A DNA stretch of 64,000 nt from Denitrovibrio sp. (GTDB lineage Bacteria; Chrysiogenota; Deferribacteres; Deferribacterales; Geovibrionaceae): contig PKTN01000003.1 of NCBI GenBank assembly GCA_002869185.1, forward strand, positions 82,845-146,844, read 5' to 3'. Below, one piece after another: positions 41,931-52,270 of this stretch (the first letter of the stretch is position 1; each line of letters starts with the position of its first letter). A program made the translations under genes and the position numbers. The notes below the pieces were generated by a model, which did not search any database, was not told where the DNA came from, and saw only the letters and a program-made list of their open reading frames with translations.

Positions 41931-43778
41931 TTACTTTTCTATTTGACTGACGTCCCTTACAGCACCTTTTGCTGCGCTTGTTGTCATTGCCGCATAAGCT
42001 CTGAGAGCCTGTGATACTTTTCTATCACGGCTTGCTGGTTTCCAAGCCTTTGCACCTTTTGCTTCCATCGCTTTGCGACGCTCAGCAAGTACATCTTCAG
42101 AAACACCAATAGATATGCATCTGTTAGGGATGTCTATATGGATAGTGTCCCCCTCTTCAATAAGTCCGATGTTTCCGCCCTCTGCCGCCTCTGGTGAAAC
42201 GTGTCCGATGGATAGACCAGATGTCCCTCCAGAGAAACGTCCGTCAGTAACGAGAGCACACGCCTTACCAAGCCCTTTCGACTTTATGTAACTAGTAGGG
42301 TAGAGCATCTCTTGCATACCTGGACCGCCCTTCGGTCCTTCGTAGCGAATGATTACAACGTCACCAGCAGCTATTTTATCACCTAAGATTCCACTAACCG
42401 CATCATCCTGGCTTTCGAATATCCTTGCAGGACCAGAGAACTTAAGGATGCTTTTGTCAACCCCAGCAGTCTTAACTATACATCCGTCTACTGCGAAGTT
42501 TCCGTAGAGTACAGCTAGACCACCATCTTGACTGTATGCGTTCTTCTTATCTCTAATACATCCACTCTCTCTGTTAAGGTCGAGCTCTTCGTACCTAGTG
42601 TTTTGGCTGAAAGGCTCAAGTGTTGGTACGTTACCAGGTGCTGCACTATAGCGATCTTTTGCCGATTCGCTTTCCATTACGTCCCACTTAGCTAGCACTT
42701 CGCCAATAGTCTCTTGTTGAATAGTAGGTAGATCTTTGCTTATTAAGCCAGCTCTGTTTAGCTCGGCTAGGATTCCAATTACTCCACCAGCCTTATGTAC
42801 ATCTTCCATATGGTATTCCTGTGTGGAAGGGGCAACCTTGCAAAGATGTGGAACTATACGTGAGAGTCTGTCTATGTCTTTCATTGTGAAATCAACACCA
42901 GCCTCTTGAGCAATCGCAAGGAGGTGAAGGACTGTATTTGTAGAGCCACCCATCGCTATATCAAGCGACATAGCATTCTCGAAAGTCTGCTTTGTAGCTA
43001 TTGAGCGGGGGAGTACTGATTTGTCGTCATTAAGGTAGTAGGCTTTGCAGATATCAACTATGCGTCTGCCAGCTTCCAAAAAGAGATTCTTACGCTCAGA
43101 GTGTGTGGCAACGAGTGAGCCGTTACCCGGTAGGGCCATCCCTAGTGCTTCTGCAAGACAGTTCATAGAGTTTGCTGTGAACATACCTGAGCATGAACCA
43201 CATGTAGGACAAGCCGAACGCTCCATTGTGAGGCAATCTGAATCGGTCACCTTGTCATCAACAGCGGCAACCATTGCGTCAACAAGGTAGAGCTTAGTGA
43301 ATCTACCACCTACGTCAGCCTTACCAGCCTCCATAGGACCACCTGATACGAATATCGCAGGTATGTTAAGTCGCATAGCAGCCATAAGCATTCCCGGTGT
43401 GATCTTGTCGCAGTTAGATATGCAGACGAGTGCGTCGGCACAGTGTGCGTTAGCCATATATTCAACAGAATCAGCTATAATCTCTCTAGAAGGCAAGCTA
43501 TAAAGCATTCCGTCGTGCCCCATTGCTATACCGTCATCAATAGCGATAGTATTCATCTCTTTGGCGACACCACCAGCTTTCTCTATCTCTTCGGCTACCA
43601 TCTGACCAAGGTCTTTAAGGTGAACGTGCCCCGGAACAAACTGAGTGAATGAGTTTACTACAGCTATGATAGGTTTGTTTTCGAAGTCTTCTTCTTTCAT
43701 ACCTGTGGCGCGCCATAAAGCTCTTGCCCCAGCCATGTTTCTTCCTTTGGTACTCGTATGCGATCTATATGCAGGCAT
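41931..43778 (-). CDS. ilvD: Dihydroxy-acid dehydratase
   Basis: This is a 615-residue protein, matching the size of E. coli IlvD. Signatures include '[29 protein letters not shown]' with a cluster Cys, '[18 protein letters not shown]' with the remaining Fe-S cysteines, and the C-terminal '[22 protein letters not shown]'. It dehydrates dihydroxyisovalerate and dihydroxy-methylvalerate in valine and isoleucine synthesis. The ATG is preceded by GAGGGAATT. It is a lone gene, with no sign of a T-box or attenuator in the 106 bp upstream. Confidence 0.97.
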   Translation of the reverse strand: MPAYRSHTSTKGRNMAGARALWRATGMKEEDFENKPIIAVVNSFTQFVPGHVHLKDLGQMVAEEIEKAGGVAKEMNTIAIDDGIAMGHDGMLYSLPSREIIADSVEYMANAHCADALVCISNCDKITPGMLMAAMRLNIPAIFVSGGPMEAGKADVGGRFTKLYLVDAMVAAVDDKVTDSDCLTMERSACPTCGSCSGMFTANSMNCLAEALGMALPGNGSLVATHSERKNLFLEAGRRIVDICKAYYLNDDKSVLPRSIATKQTFENAMSLDIAMGGSTNTVLHLLAIAQEAGVDFTMKDIDRLSRIVPHLCKVAPSTQEYHMEDVHKAGGVIGILAELNRAGLISKDLPTIQQETIGEVLAKWDVMESESAKDRYSAAPGNVPTLEPFSQNTRYEELDLNRESGCIRDKKNAYSQDGGLAVLYGNFAVDGCIVKTAGVDKSILKFSGPARIFESQDDAVSGILGDKIAAGDVVIIRYEGPKGGPGMQEMLYPTSYIKSKGLGKACALVTDGRFSGGTSGLSIGHVSPEAAEGGNIGLIEEGDTIHIDIPNRCISIGVSEDVLAERRKAMEAKGAKAWKPASRDRKVSQALRAYAAMTTSAAKGAVRDVSQIEK

Positions 43779-43884
43779 AATTCCCTCTCAATATATTTAT
43801 GTAATGATATAATTTATGAAATTTAAAGCTGTTTATCAAGGAATGAATTAATTTTGATATTAATATATGAACGGCGAATGAAAA

Positions 43885-45219
43885 TTAGACTGTGTAGATT
43901 CTATTTCTTCCAGCATTTTTTGCTTTGTATAGTAGAATATCTGCTTTATCTACAAGAGAGTTGCTTGGAGTCTCCTTGTTAGGGATTAATGTTGCAACAC
44001 CAATACTTAAAGTTAAATGATCAGCAACTGTAGACTTTTCATGGGGGATATTTTCTTTTCTAATGGATTCGATGATATTATTTGCTAAGTGCATAGCTCC
44101 GTCAATGTCAGTATCTGGTAACAGGATAACAAACTCCTCTCCACCATATCTAGCACATATATCTGTTGGTCGACTGATACTATTCTTTAACAGATTTGCC
44201 ACACTCTTTATGCATTCATCACCTTGGAGGTGACCATAATGGTCGTTGTACGCTTTAAAGAAATCTATATCCATCATGAGCACCGCTATAGAAGATTTGT
44301 TTCTGACTGCTCTTGAATACTCCCTCTCTATCGCTTCATCAAAGACTCTTCTATTCGAGATACCTGTGAGTCCATCGGTCTCAGATAGTTTTTTAAGCAT
44401 GATTTCAGAAGACTTCAGAGACGTAATGTCCTCATGACTGACAACAACTTTTGTAGGAGCAAGATCGGCAACCTTAGTGACTCTCATCTCAAACCATCTT
44501 TGCTCTTCTGGACTACTACATTCATATACTAGCTTGAAACCGTCCTGAACTCCGTTGATGACATCCTCTATCCCTTTACAAGCCTCTTCAGCCTTGTCAA
44601 AGTATAACTGGTGCTTTGGTTGTTTACAGACATCCAAATAATTTACATCTATGAAATCATAATACGGAGATATATCGTTCTCTCTTCCGAAATCTAGCCA
44701 CTGCTTATTGACCTCTACAATATGTCCCTTTTGATCGAGAATAGCTATAGAGGCACTTATGGAATTTAGAATCGCTTTATTAAGATCAAGGTTTTCTTGT
44801 AGTGTTTTCTCTATTTGTCTTTTTTCATTTATGAGGTTTTGTTTATCTATTGCATTTGAAATAGTAGCCTGAATATTCTCTAGAAACCTACCAGCAGTAT
44901 CTTTAATAACATAATCTGAAGCTCCACTTTTTAGAGCATCTACAGCCAAGGTCTCGTCGCCACCACCAGTCATCATTATTATGGGGGTGTGTTCTATAAT
45001 GTGAGGGATTTTATAAATCAGTCCCAATCCAGATATATCTGGCATATTCTGGTCAACAATGATGATATCAAATTGCTCATTCTCACACTTTTCTATTCCA
45101 TCAAATCCATTTTCGGCAGTTGATACAATAAATCTTAAACGTTTAAGCTTTTTTTCTATGAGTCTTCTTAAGCCTGGGTCGTCATCAATATAAAGCAACT
45201 TAATAGGAGATTGGTTCAT
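43885..45219 (-). CDS. Response regulator with PAS and GGDEF (diguanylate cyclase) domains
   Basis: The 444-residue protein has a receiver (about 1-125; Asp in 'IIIVDQNMPDISG'), a PAS domain (about 145-270) and a GGDEF domain (about 285-440) with the active motif 'GGEEF'. The 'RPTDICARYGGEEF' stretch is intact, so it can make c-di-GMP. An RxxD inhibitory site is not obvious. It is the last gene of the minus-strand operon SBP, kinase, receiver, this gene; its ATG lies 2 bp after the stop of the receiver gene. Confidence 0.93.
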   Translation of the reverse strand: MNQSPIKLLYIDDDPGLRRLIEKKLKRLRFIVSTAENGFDGIEKCENEQFDIIIVDQNMPDISGLGLIYKIPHIIEHTPIIMMTGGGDETLAVDALKSGASDYVIKDTAGRFLENIQATISNAIDKQNLINEKRQIEKTLQENLDLNKAILNSISASIAILDQKGHIVEVNKQWLDFGRENDISPYYDFIDVNYLDVCKQPKHQLYFDKAEEACKGIEDVINGVQDGFKLVYECSSPEEQRWFEMRVTKVADLAPTKVVVSHEDITSLKSSEIMLKKLSETDGLTGISNRRVFDEAIEREYSRAVRNKSSIAVLMMDIDFFKAYNDHYGHLQGDECIKSVANLLKNSISRPTDICARYGGEEFVILLPDTDIDGAMHLANNIIESIRKENIPHEKSTVADHLTLSIGVATLIPNKETPSNSLVDKADILLYKAKNAGRNRIYTV

Positions 45220-45221
45220 GT

Positions 45222-45668
45222 TTATAAGTTCCTCATGCTTGGTATTTGTACAACAGAAAGGAATAGACCAAGTCTTTCTATCGCTTTGGCAAAGTTTTCA
45301 TAATCTATTGGTTTTGTCACAAACACATTACATCCCATATCGTAACATTTCTTAATTTCAGTATCGTCAGAGGTTGTTGTTAGCATTACAACTGGAATAT
45401 TTCTAGTTTGCTCGGATTCTTTTAATTTGGTGAGTACTTCATATCCACTCACTTTAGGCAGATTTAGGTCTAGAAGGATAAGGAGAGCTTTTTCTGATTT
45501 GCAATCATCGTCATTATTAAAAAAGAAATCAAGCGCCTCTTGTCCGTCTGAAAGGTGAATTATATTATTGCGTATGTTAGCTCTTTTCAGGTTTTTCTGA
45601 ATTAGCTTTGCATGCCCTAGGTCGTCTTCTACAAGAAGGATGTCAACTTTTTGCTCATTACAGTTCAT
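45222..45668 (-). CDS. Single-domain response regulator (Rcp1-like)
   Basis: This is a 148-residue receiver of the Rcp1/phytochrome-partner type, marked by 'VEDDLGHAKLIQKNLKRANIRNNI', 'DGQEALDFF', phosphoacceptor in 'LILLDLNLPKVSG' and 'NVFVTKPIDYENF'. AGGAG precedes the ATG. It sits between the broken kinase and the GGDEF regulator, suggesting a relay from kinase to receiver to diguanylate cyclase. Confidence 0.92.
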   Translation of the reverse strand: MNCNEQKVDILLVEDDLGHAKLIQKNLKRANIRNNIIHLSDGQEALDFFFNNDDDCKSEKALLILLDLNLPKVSGYEVLTKLKESEQTRNIPVVMLTTTSDDTEIKKCYDMGCNVFVTKPIDYENFAKAIERLGLFLSVVQIPSMRNL

Positions 45669-45684
45669 AAAAACTCCTCATCTT

Positions 45685-47712
45685 TTAGTTTGTAGGTAAA
45701 TATATAAAAAAAGTTGTCCCTTTGCCGAGTTCAGACTCGCACCATATTTTGCCGTTGTGCCTACCTACTATCTTTTGCACATAGGCCATTCCCATTCCTT
45801 CACCATCAACATTTACGGTTCCTGCACGACTAAACAGATCAAAAATCTTTTTAGTAAATGCCTCGCTCATTCCCACACCTGTATCTTCTACTGTAAACAG
45901 GTGACCGTCTTTATGAGGTTCAGATTTAATTATAATCTTACGTTCTTTTTGTCCTCCCATGAATTTGATAGAGTTGTTAATAAGGTTACTAAATATCTGC
46001 TCTAAAGAAACAACATCTGCCATTATAATTGGTAGAGGGGAGAGCTCTATCTCAATATTGTTTTCTTCTATCTGATGGTTAAAAGTTGTGATGACTGACT
46101 GAACAATCTCAGCACTGTTAACATATTCGAAGAATAGTTCTTTTCTACCTATTCTGGATATATTCAAGACACTAGTAATAAGGTTATCCATCTTTTTGAC
46201 AGCTGACTTTATGAAAGTCATTGACTCAGGGATATCTTATAAAAGTAAGTCTTTCATTGTAGGCTTATCCTCATCGTCAATATCATCAATATTTTTGTTG
46301 ATAATTTCATTTAAAGTTTCAAGGTCATAGCCAAGCTCAGAAACAAATCCTTGCATATTGACAAGTGGAGCTCTGAGGTCGTGGGAAACAATATAAGCGA
46401 ATGATTTTACATCATTATTTGTTTGTTCTAGCTGAGTAGAATACTCTACAAGTTTCTCTTCGGCTTCTCTGGCACTGGTAACATCTCTTGCTATAGAGTT
46501 TATGTTTACCAATTCTTTGTTTTCGTCATAATTGAAAAATATATTCCACTGCATTATTCTTGAGGTACCGTCTTGATGTAGCAGTCTGTTTTCTATTGTT
46601 GTGTTTACGAGCTTATCTTTAAGCCATGCTTGAAAGTGGTTTAAAGTGTATTCTTGATCATCTGGATGTATATCTTCAAAAGCTAATTTACCTATCATCT
46701 CTTTAGGGTTTCTTCCTAGTATATTTTCTGCAGCAGGATTGACATACTGATACTCACCGTTTGGGTTAACGACTGTGACAAGATTATCTGTGCCACTAAC
46801 CATATCTTCATATCTCTTCATAGCGGTCATAAGGTCATATTGAATTATTTCCTTTTGTTCTATTTCACTATTGAGCATGCTATTTTTTTCGTTCAGCTCT
46901 GATGTTCTTTCTTTTACTTGATGTTCGAGTTCGTTACTCCACTCTTTAAGTTTATTGTCTGATATCTCAATTTCGTTTGAGACAGATTCTAGTTGACTTG
47001 AGAGTGCGGACATTTCATCATTGCCATTTATTTCTATTGTGACTTTTTTTCTTGTTTTACCAATCTCATTTGCAGCATTACTCAGCTTATGAATTGGTGT
47101 GACGATTAATTTTTTAGTGGTGAAAATGATCATGAGTGAGAGAAATATTGCAGTTAAAATACTTATTATTGTTGCATCCTTCTTGATAGCGTTTGACGAT
47201 TTAGTAAGAGCACCGCTATGTACAGATACGAATATATACCAGTTCCAAGGATCAAAATGCATTGCCTTGTAGAATTCTGCTCCGTCAATATCTGTTACAT
47301 AGCCAGAGTCTATTTCTGTGTTCCCTTTGTGTAAGTTTATGGCTAATTTTCCCCATATTTCTTCTATTTCATTTTTCTTAAGTTCTACAGAAGTATGCAC
47401 GAACTTCCCTTCTCCTGTTACAATAATAAAATGTCCAGGCCAAGGCAGAGTAAGCTTGTCTATTAGCTTGGCTGATTCAGATTGGTAATTATTTACAAAA
47501 GATGGAATATCCATTAGGTTGTTTTGGACTAATAAGTCGTATTGTGGTTGGACATTCTGAGAGATATAGATACTGAGTATCCCTTCCATATATTTTTCAA
47601 ACGAGTCCTGAGCGAAGTTCTTGCTTGTGCTATACGCAAAATAGCCCAGACCTATAATGGATAAAAACACAAAAGGGATTATTATTAATATTATCTTAGA
47701 TTGTAGTTTCAT
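45685..47712 (-). pseudogene. Cache-HAMP-PAS sensor histidine kinase interrupted by an in-frame TAA
   Basis: Codons 1-491 give a membrane helix, periplasmic Cache domain (about 35-170), second helix, HAMP, coiled coil, PAS (about 290-410) and HisKA dimerisation helix with 'IVSHDLRAPL'. Codon 492 is TAA (46239-46237). The same frame then continues without a break through the rest of HisKA ('KKMDNLITSVLNISRIGRKEL') and a full HATPase domain ('NLINNSIKF', 'EDTGVGM', 'GMGMAYVQKIV') to 45685. One base change would restore a 675-residue kinase. An internal start could make only the ATPase part. It overlaps the binding-protein gene and precedes two response regulators. Confidence 0.85.
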
Positions 47713-48713
47713 TATTTATACACATTGTTTCCAGCAAGTTTCAACATGTCGCTTGGTAGGAAAAGACCGAGTTTTATAATCTTACTTATGTTTACTGATA
47801 GGATAAAATTCTCTGGAGCAGTAACAGTAATAGAACCAGGGTCTTTGCCATTTAAGATTTCTAAAGTTATCTTTGCTATCTCTCTACCACCCGCCTCGAA
47901 GTTTGGGGCAACAGACATCAATGCTCCATCTTTTACCTGTGTAGGGCGGTGAGCCATAGCAATAGTTTTATTGCTGTTTTTCAGTATTGCCTGATGATAC
48001 TCATTTCGCTCCGCTAAAGGACCTGCGACAAACCACCAATAATCGATTTTGTCATCTAGTGCTTGCACACCATCTTTGACCTGATCAAACATTTTATAGA
48101 AAGATTTCGAGTCATTAATATAAGGTATCTCATAGGAGATGAATTCAATGTCTGTATTAGCTGGGATACTTTTTCGTAATCCTTTTAAATCTCCTACCGC
48201 AGATGGATAATCTGAGTGTATGACACCAAACTTGATTTTTTTATTAGGTTGTAAAACTCGCATGAGCATATCAATTTTAGTCCCTCTGAGCATAGAGTAT
48301 ATCCGACCGGTTACATTTGTTCCTGTTGGAGCATTCTCTTTCGAAATTATTCCGGCACCCACAGGGTCAGCAACAACTGCAAAAATCTGAGGGATATTAT
48401 TCTCCATTAGCACTTTGTGCGAAGCCATTGAAGATAACGTTGCGAGTGTGATGACTGCGTCAGGAATTGCTTTCTGTATTTCACCATTAAGGAGGTTGAG
48501 AGACTTTTCTTTGCTCCCTTCAGCCTTTAGAACTTTGATATTCAAGTCTTTAATACCTAGCATCTCAAAGTATTCAGTGATAGCTTTTGTGTGTTCAGTG
48601 ATGACCTTTACGGGCATGGTTTCTATGATGAGGATATTTTTGGTTTTAGCGTAAGAGGTATTAAATGCTGTAAATAAAATTGCAATAATAAGTAGGTAAA
48701 GTGTCTTTTTCAT
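47712..48713 (-). CDS. Periplasmic ABC-type substrate-binding protein (ABC_sub_bind/TrpX-like)
   Basis: This is a 333-residue protein with a Sec signal (cleavage after 'TSYA'). It follows the ABC_sub_bind family (TrpX-like): 'PDAVITLATLSSMASHKVLMENNIPQIFAVVADPVGAGII', then 'GRIYSMLRGTKIDMLMRVLQPNKKIKFGVIHSDYPS'. No permease or ATPase is nearby. Its stop overlaps the start of the kinase gene, so it probably acts as the periplasmic ligand-binding part of the sensing system rather than in transport. Confidence 0.88.
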   Translation of the reverse strand: MKKTLYLLIIAILFTAFNTSYAKTKNILIIETMPVKVITEHTKAITEYFEMLGIKDLNIKVLKAEGSKEKSLNLLNGEIQKAIPDAVITLATLSSMASHKVLMENNIPQIFAVVADPVGAGIISKENAPTGTNVTGRIYSMLRGTKIDMLMRVLQPNKKIKFGVIHSDYPSAVGDLKGLRKSIPANTDIEFISYEIPYINDSKSFYKMFDQVKDGVQALDDKIDYWWFVAGPLAERNEYHQAILKNSNKTIAMAHRPTQVKDGALMSVAPNFEAGGREIAKITLEILNGKDPGSITVTAPENFILSVNISKIIKLGLFLPSDMLKLAGNNVYK

Positions 48714-48804
48714 GTTGCACCATTTGTATGTATATATGGGTTTATTATAGCGTATCAGCGATTAAATGCAATCATTGTTAAATAGGATAAGTTGTTGATT
48801 AGAA

Positions 48805-49947
48805 CTACTCTGATTGTTTAGGTGGCTTATAAATAAAAACTTTGATGGTCAATAAAATAGCGAATGCATATACGATTATATATGCGATTCTACTAAGGTT
48901 TATGAATGACGTGTTACCAAATATTACTCCTATGCCGTCCATTAATATTGGAGACATGAACTGACCTAGGAAGAGGAATGAGGTTACTACACCCATAGCT
49001 CTCACGCTACTCCCTTGACCAACAGCTCTACTTACGCCTACAAATATCGCAGGCATTATTAGACCATTACCTGCACCTATGAAACCTGATCCTATCATTA
49101 TTAATGTCATAGATGTCGCTTGGTTAAGTAGAAGTATACCTGTCCCACTTATAAATACCACAATCGGGATATGGTATTGCTTAGTAAGTTTATATATATG
49201 CTTAAAAGAAAGACCACTGATGAAACCGCCAGTTGTTGCTATGGCTATGGCGAAACCTGCCGATGAGGCATTACCGAAACCATTTGATTGAATGTGCATA
49301 GCTATGTTTGTCGGTATTATATAAAAAATTACCATAAGACCAAATCCACCAGCAGCGTATGTGTATACCTCTTTTGGTAACTTTGATTTAGTCTTTTCTG
49401 CAACATCTTTTGGGATACTAGGTAAGTTGAATATAGTCAGGCATAGTACGACTAATGATGATGCGTAAACTATGAAGGTGTATCTCCAGCCATATACAGC
49501 TAAAAAACCTGCCGCTAGAGTAGCTATGATTCCACCCAAAAATGAGAATGACGATGCCAACCCCATGAGCTTTGTTCGTTCTTCTGGTTTACAAAGATCA
49601 GCTATCAGACCTGTAGATAGTGGCATTATAATACCAACTGAAACACCAAGTAGTGCTCTGCAAGCGAGTAGCATTTCTATACTATCTACCAAACCTCCGC
49701 CAACACCACCAACAGCATAAAGGAGTAGGCCTATTATTAATAATGTCTTTTTTGAGATTAATCGACTTAGTCTGCCCATTGCAAAAGAGACAGGGATAAT
49801 GACTATTGCAGGGAGAGTGAGTACTAGCTTGATCAGAGTTTGATCTGCCTGAGGAAAATAATTCGAGATAGCAGCAAGCCCTGGTGCAACAGCTGCTCCA
49901 GCCATGATAGTGAGTAGTGATATGCTTAAAATCGAGAGCCTTAGCAT
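48805..49947 (-). CDS. Major facilitator superfamily transporter
   Basis: This is a 380-residue protein with twelve helices. The MFS loop 2-3 motif appears as 'GRLSRLISKKTLLIIGLL', and helix 5 as 'FSFLGGIIATLAAGFLAVYGWRYTF'. It has the style of a drug or metabolite exporter; the substrate is unknown. ATG 49947 has GGGAG upstream. It is a single gene. Confidence 0.9.
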   Translation of the reverse strand: MLRLSILSISLLTIMAGAAVAPGLAAISNYFPQADQTLIKLVLTLPAIVIIPVSFAMGRLSRLISKKTLLIIGLLLYAVGGVGGGLVDSIEMLLACRALLGVSVGIIMPLSTGLIADLCKPEERTKLMGLASSFSFLGGIIATLAAGFLAVYGWRYTFIVYASSLVVLCLTIFNLPSIPKDVAEKTKSKLPKEVYTYAAGGFGLMVIFYIIPTNIAMHIQSNGFGNASSAGFAIAIATTGGFISGLSFKHIYKLTKQYHIPIVVFISGTGILLLNQATSMTLIMIGSGFIGAGNGLIMPAIFVGVSRAVGQGSSVRAMGVVTSFLFLGQFMSPILMDGIGVIFGNTSFINLSRIAYIIVYAFAILLTIKVFIYKPPKQSE

Positions 49948-50125
49948 TAATAAACTCCCAAATCTGATTTTTTTTATGGGTAATCATTATAACTATTTAG
50001 TGTCTATAAAGATATAAATATAATGTTAAGTTTTGTTTGAGGCTAATACTGATAAAGGAGCAAGAGTTACAATTTAGTTACTACTTTATAAAGGTTGATA
50101 AGAGATTAGGTTATTAGTAGATATA

Positions 50126-50151
50126 AAAAAACCGGACATTGCTGCCCGGTT
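50126..50151 (-). terminator. Intrinsic terminator of the RRM protein gene
   Basis: AACCGG (50130-50135) pairs with CCGGTT (50146-50151); on the minus strand the hairpin is followed by seven T. It lies 29 bp after the stop. Confidence 0.85.
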
Positions 50152-50179
50152 TGTTAGATTACTTATTTAGGAAGATTGA

Positions 50180-50452
50180 TTAGTATCTTCTTGAGTTGCC
50201 ACGATCGTTGCTTTTAGGTTTAGCCTCGTTTACAGTGAGGTTTCTGCCATCAAGCTCTGTTTCGTTAAGTTTATCGATTGCTTCTTTAGCCTGTGAGTCG
50301 TCAGCCATTTCTACAAAGCCGAAGCCTTTAGAGCGACCAGTGTCTCTATCTGTGATGATTCTTACTGAATCAACTGCACCGATTTTTTCGAAAAGTTCTG
50401 AGATGTTGTCTTCGCTTGTTGAGTAACTGAGGTTTCCTACATAAATGTTCAT
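50180..50452 (-). CDS. Small RNA-binding protein with one RRM domain
   Basis: This is a 90-residue protein: one RRM with RNP2 'IYVGNLSY' and RNP1 'KGFGFVEM', then a short basic, polar tail. It resembles the cold-inducible Rbp proteins of cyanobacteria and other bacteria. ATG 50452 starts the RRM directly and has GGAG about 8 bp upstream; an in-frame start 30 bp earlier lacks one. It probably acts as an RNA chaperone. Confidence 0.93.
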   Translation of the reverse strand: MNIYVGNLSYSTSEDNISELFEKIGAVDSVRIITDRDTGRSKGFGFVEMADDSQAKEAIDKLNETELDGRNLTVNEAKPKSNDRGNSRRY

Positions 50453-50853
50453 AATATGCTCCATATAATTTTTTTTTGTCAAAACATAATCTGATCGAGT
50501 TCGGGTACTTGGTATAAACTAGTTGAAAGAGGTGTTTAACCCTTTTGAAGCATGAACAGATATATTTATGTTGGCATATATTGAAATGAATCAGTTTATA
50601 GGCTTTGTAAACGGTCGGTTATGATTCTAAAAATCCAATTTAATTTAGTAACAATATTTCAAAACTAATATCAAGTATTGAATTACTATAGACACTATAG
50701 ACATATTGACTAATATAGCTAGGATTATTTTATTTTATTTCACAATAAATTAGAAAGACTACTTTTTTGGTATAAAATAATGGTCGCATATTTATATCTT
50801 TACACTGTCAGATATAGGGAAAATACAATTCTAATACCTATAGAAATGATATC
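50453..50853. other. Non-coding stretch containing a probable promoter and leader for the RRM gene
   Basis: On the minus strand TTAAAC (50539-50534), a 17-bp spacer and TATACC (50516-50511) would give a 5' leader of about 50 nt for the RRM gene. A T-rich run next to the ribosome site is also present. The rest, to the ccdA stop at 50854, is AT-rich, with no frame, repeat or terminator that I can support. Confidence 0.4.
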
Positions 50854-51546
50854 TTAGAAACCAAGATAGAACATGTAAAAACCAACTAAAAGTATTACAA
50901 AGGAAAGGAGGTATTTTATAATAACTGTAGTTTGGCGGTAACGCTCTTGTTTAAGCAAACGGTTGGCAAAGCTCGCTGAAGTACCACAAGCTATTAAGAG
51001 TATACTGTGTCCTATTGCATACGAAAAGAGTAGTAAAGCACCATATATCGCATCGCCTCTTTTAGCTGCAACAGAGAGTATCGCTACTAAGACAGGAGTG
51101 GAACATGGCGAAGAGAAAAGTCCGCTTAAGCCTCCTGCTATGAGAGCTCCTATATAACCTTTTCGTATATCTCTGGATACAAAATTGTGAGAGGGGATAA
51201 ACTCATATAATTCCATCATCTGTAAAGACATCATAGTCATAAGTATACCTATAGCAATGTACCAAACTTTTGACATTGCAAGAAAACTTCCTGCGAAAGA
51301 GATAGCAAATCCTAGTAATGTGAAAATTAATGCGCTTCCAAAGGCAAATATTAAAGAGAGTTTAAAAGCTTTTGAACCGTTTCGAACATCAGTCCCCCCT
51401 ATGTAGCCTATCAGTAAGGGGATCCCACTAACGGAACATGGGGTAAACGATGTCGCCAGACCAGCTATGAATGTTATTATGGGTGCCCATCCTGAGCTAT
51501 TGTGTATTACTGTGGCGGCGTAATCTAAATAAGCATCAACATTCAT
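50854..51546 (-). CDS. CcdA/DsbD-type thiol-disulfide membrane transporter
   Basis: This is a 230-residue protein with six helices. It has the CcdA pattern: 'FIAGLATSFTPCSVSGIPLLIGYIGG' with Cys in 'TPCS', and 'GLSGLFSSPCSTPVLVAILS' with the second Cys. The paired Cys in helices 1 and 4 carry reducing power from cytoplasmic thioredoxin to the periplasm. It overlaps the thioredoxin-like gene by 4 bp, with that partner upstream. Likely supports cytochrome c maturation or periplasmic disulfide reduction for the many heme proteins. Confidence 0.9.
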   Translation of the reverse strand: MNVDAYLDYAATVIHNSSGWAPIITFIAGLATSFTPCSVSGIPLLIGYIGGTDVRNGSKAFKLSLIFAFGSALIFTLLGFAISFAGSFLAMSKVWYIAIGILMTMMSLQMMELYEFIPSHNFVSRDIRKGYIGALIAGGLSGLFSSPCSTPVLVAILSVAAKRGDAIYGALLLFSYAIGHSILLIACGTSASFANRLLKQERYRQTTVIIKYLLSFVILLVGFYMFYLGF

Positions 51547-52067
51547 TTAATTTCCATGTCGCTTAGGATTAGTCTGAGATCGTTCTCTTTTAATCCTCCT
51601 TCGTGATAGGTGTAGTTGATATTATTGATTACAGCACTTTGAAAGTGTACTTTTGATATGATAGCTTGTGACGGATTGTAGTTGTTGCCCTCTGCATCAA
51701 TGAAGATCTGTGTGGGGATAGTTCTCACAGGAAAGCCATTTGCAAGAGAGCTATACTTCCATACGTCTACAAACCTGATTATTGCTTTATCTCGAAGTTC
51801 AGTGTTTAGTTTCTAAAGGATAGGAGCCATCATTTTACATGAGGCGCAAGAGTCCGCACCGAAATCAATTATAATAGGTAACTTATAGGATTTCAGTTTA
51901 GTAATATTTATCTCTTCGACTATATTTAGCGAGAAATCAGAAGATACTGTAGTTGATTTTACAGCCTCACTTTGGGTATTGAGATTTTTAACAAACCAGA
52001 TACTTGTAATGCATACTGCCACTGCAACTAGAATAGTGATTTTTTTATAAGATATTTTTTTAGGCAC
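51543..52067 (-). pseudogene. Membrane-anchored thioredoxin-like gene with in-frame TAG
   Basis: Codons 1-84 give an N-terminal membrane anchor (about 10-28) and the first half of a thioredoxin fold ending with the active site 'DSCASCKMMAPIL'. Codon 85 is TAG (51815-51813). The same frame then continues 'KLNTELRDKAIIRFVDV', 'VRTIPTQIFID' (cis-Pro) to the end, with 'EGGLKENDL'. Without the stop it would be a 174-residue thioredoxin-like partner of CcdA. GTG 52067 has AGAGG 7 bp upstream. The product as written lacks half its fold. Confidence 0.82.
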
Positions 52068-52172
52068 ATGTTACCTCTGTTGTTTATTTCTTAATAATAC
52101 AGCAATAATTAGAAAAAGAAAAATAATGAGTAACTGTATATAGAGAAAAGTGTGTCATATTTAAATATTTCG

Positions 52173-52241
52173 ATATATCTAGAAATACGAATGAAGAGTA
52201 TTGACTTTTCTTCGCAATCCTATATATCTGGAAATATGAAT
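52173..52241. repeat. Direct repeat (two 20-bp copies) in the divergent promoter region
   Basis: ATATATCTAGAAATACGAAT (52173-52192) and ATATATCTGGAAATATGAAT (52222-52241) match at 18 of 20 positions, 49 bp apart. They lie between the thioredoxin/ccdA genes and the TauE gene set, and flank a TTGACT (52201). Likely operators for a regulator of both sides; the identity of that regulator is unknown. Confidence 0.6.
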
Positions 52242-52270
52242 TTTCAATGCGAATTAAAAGAGGTTAGTTA

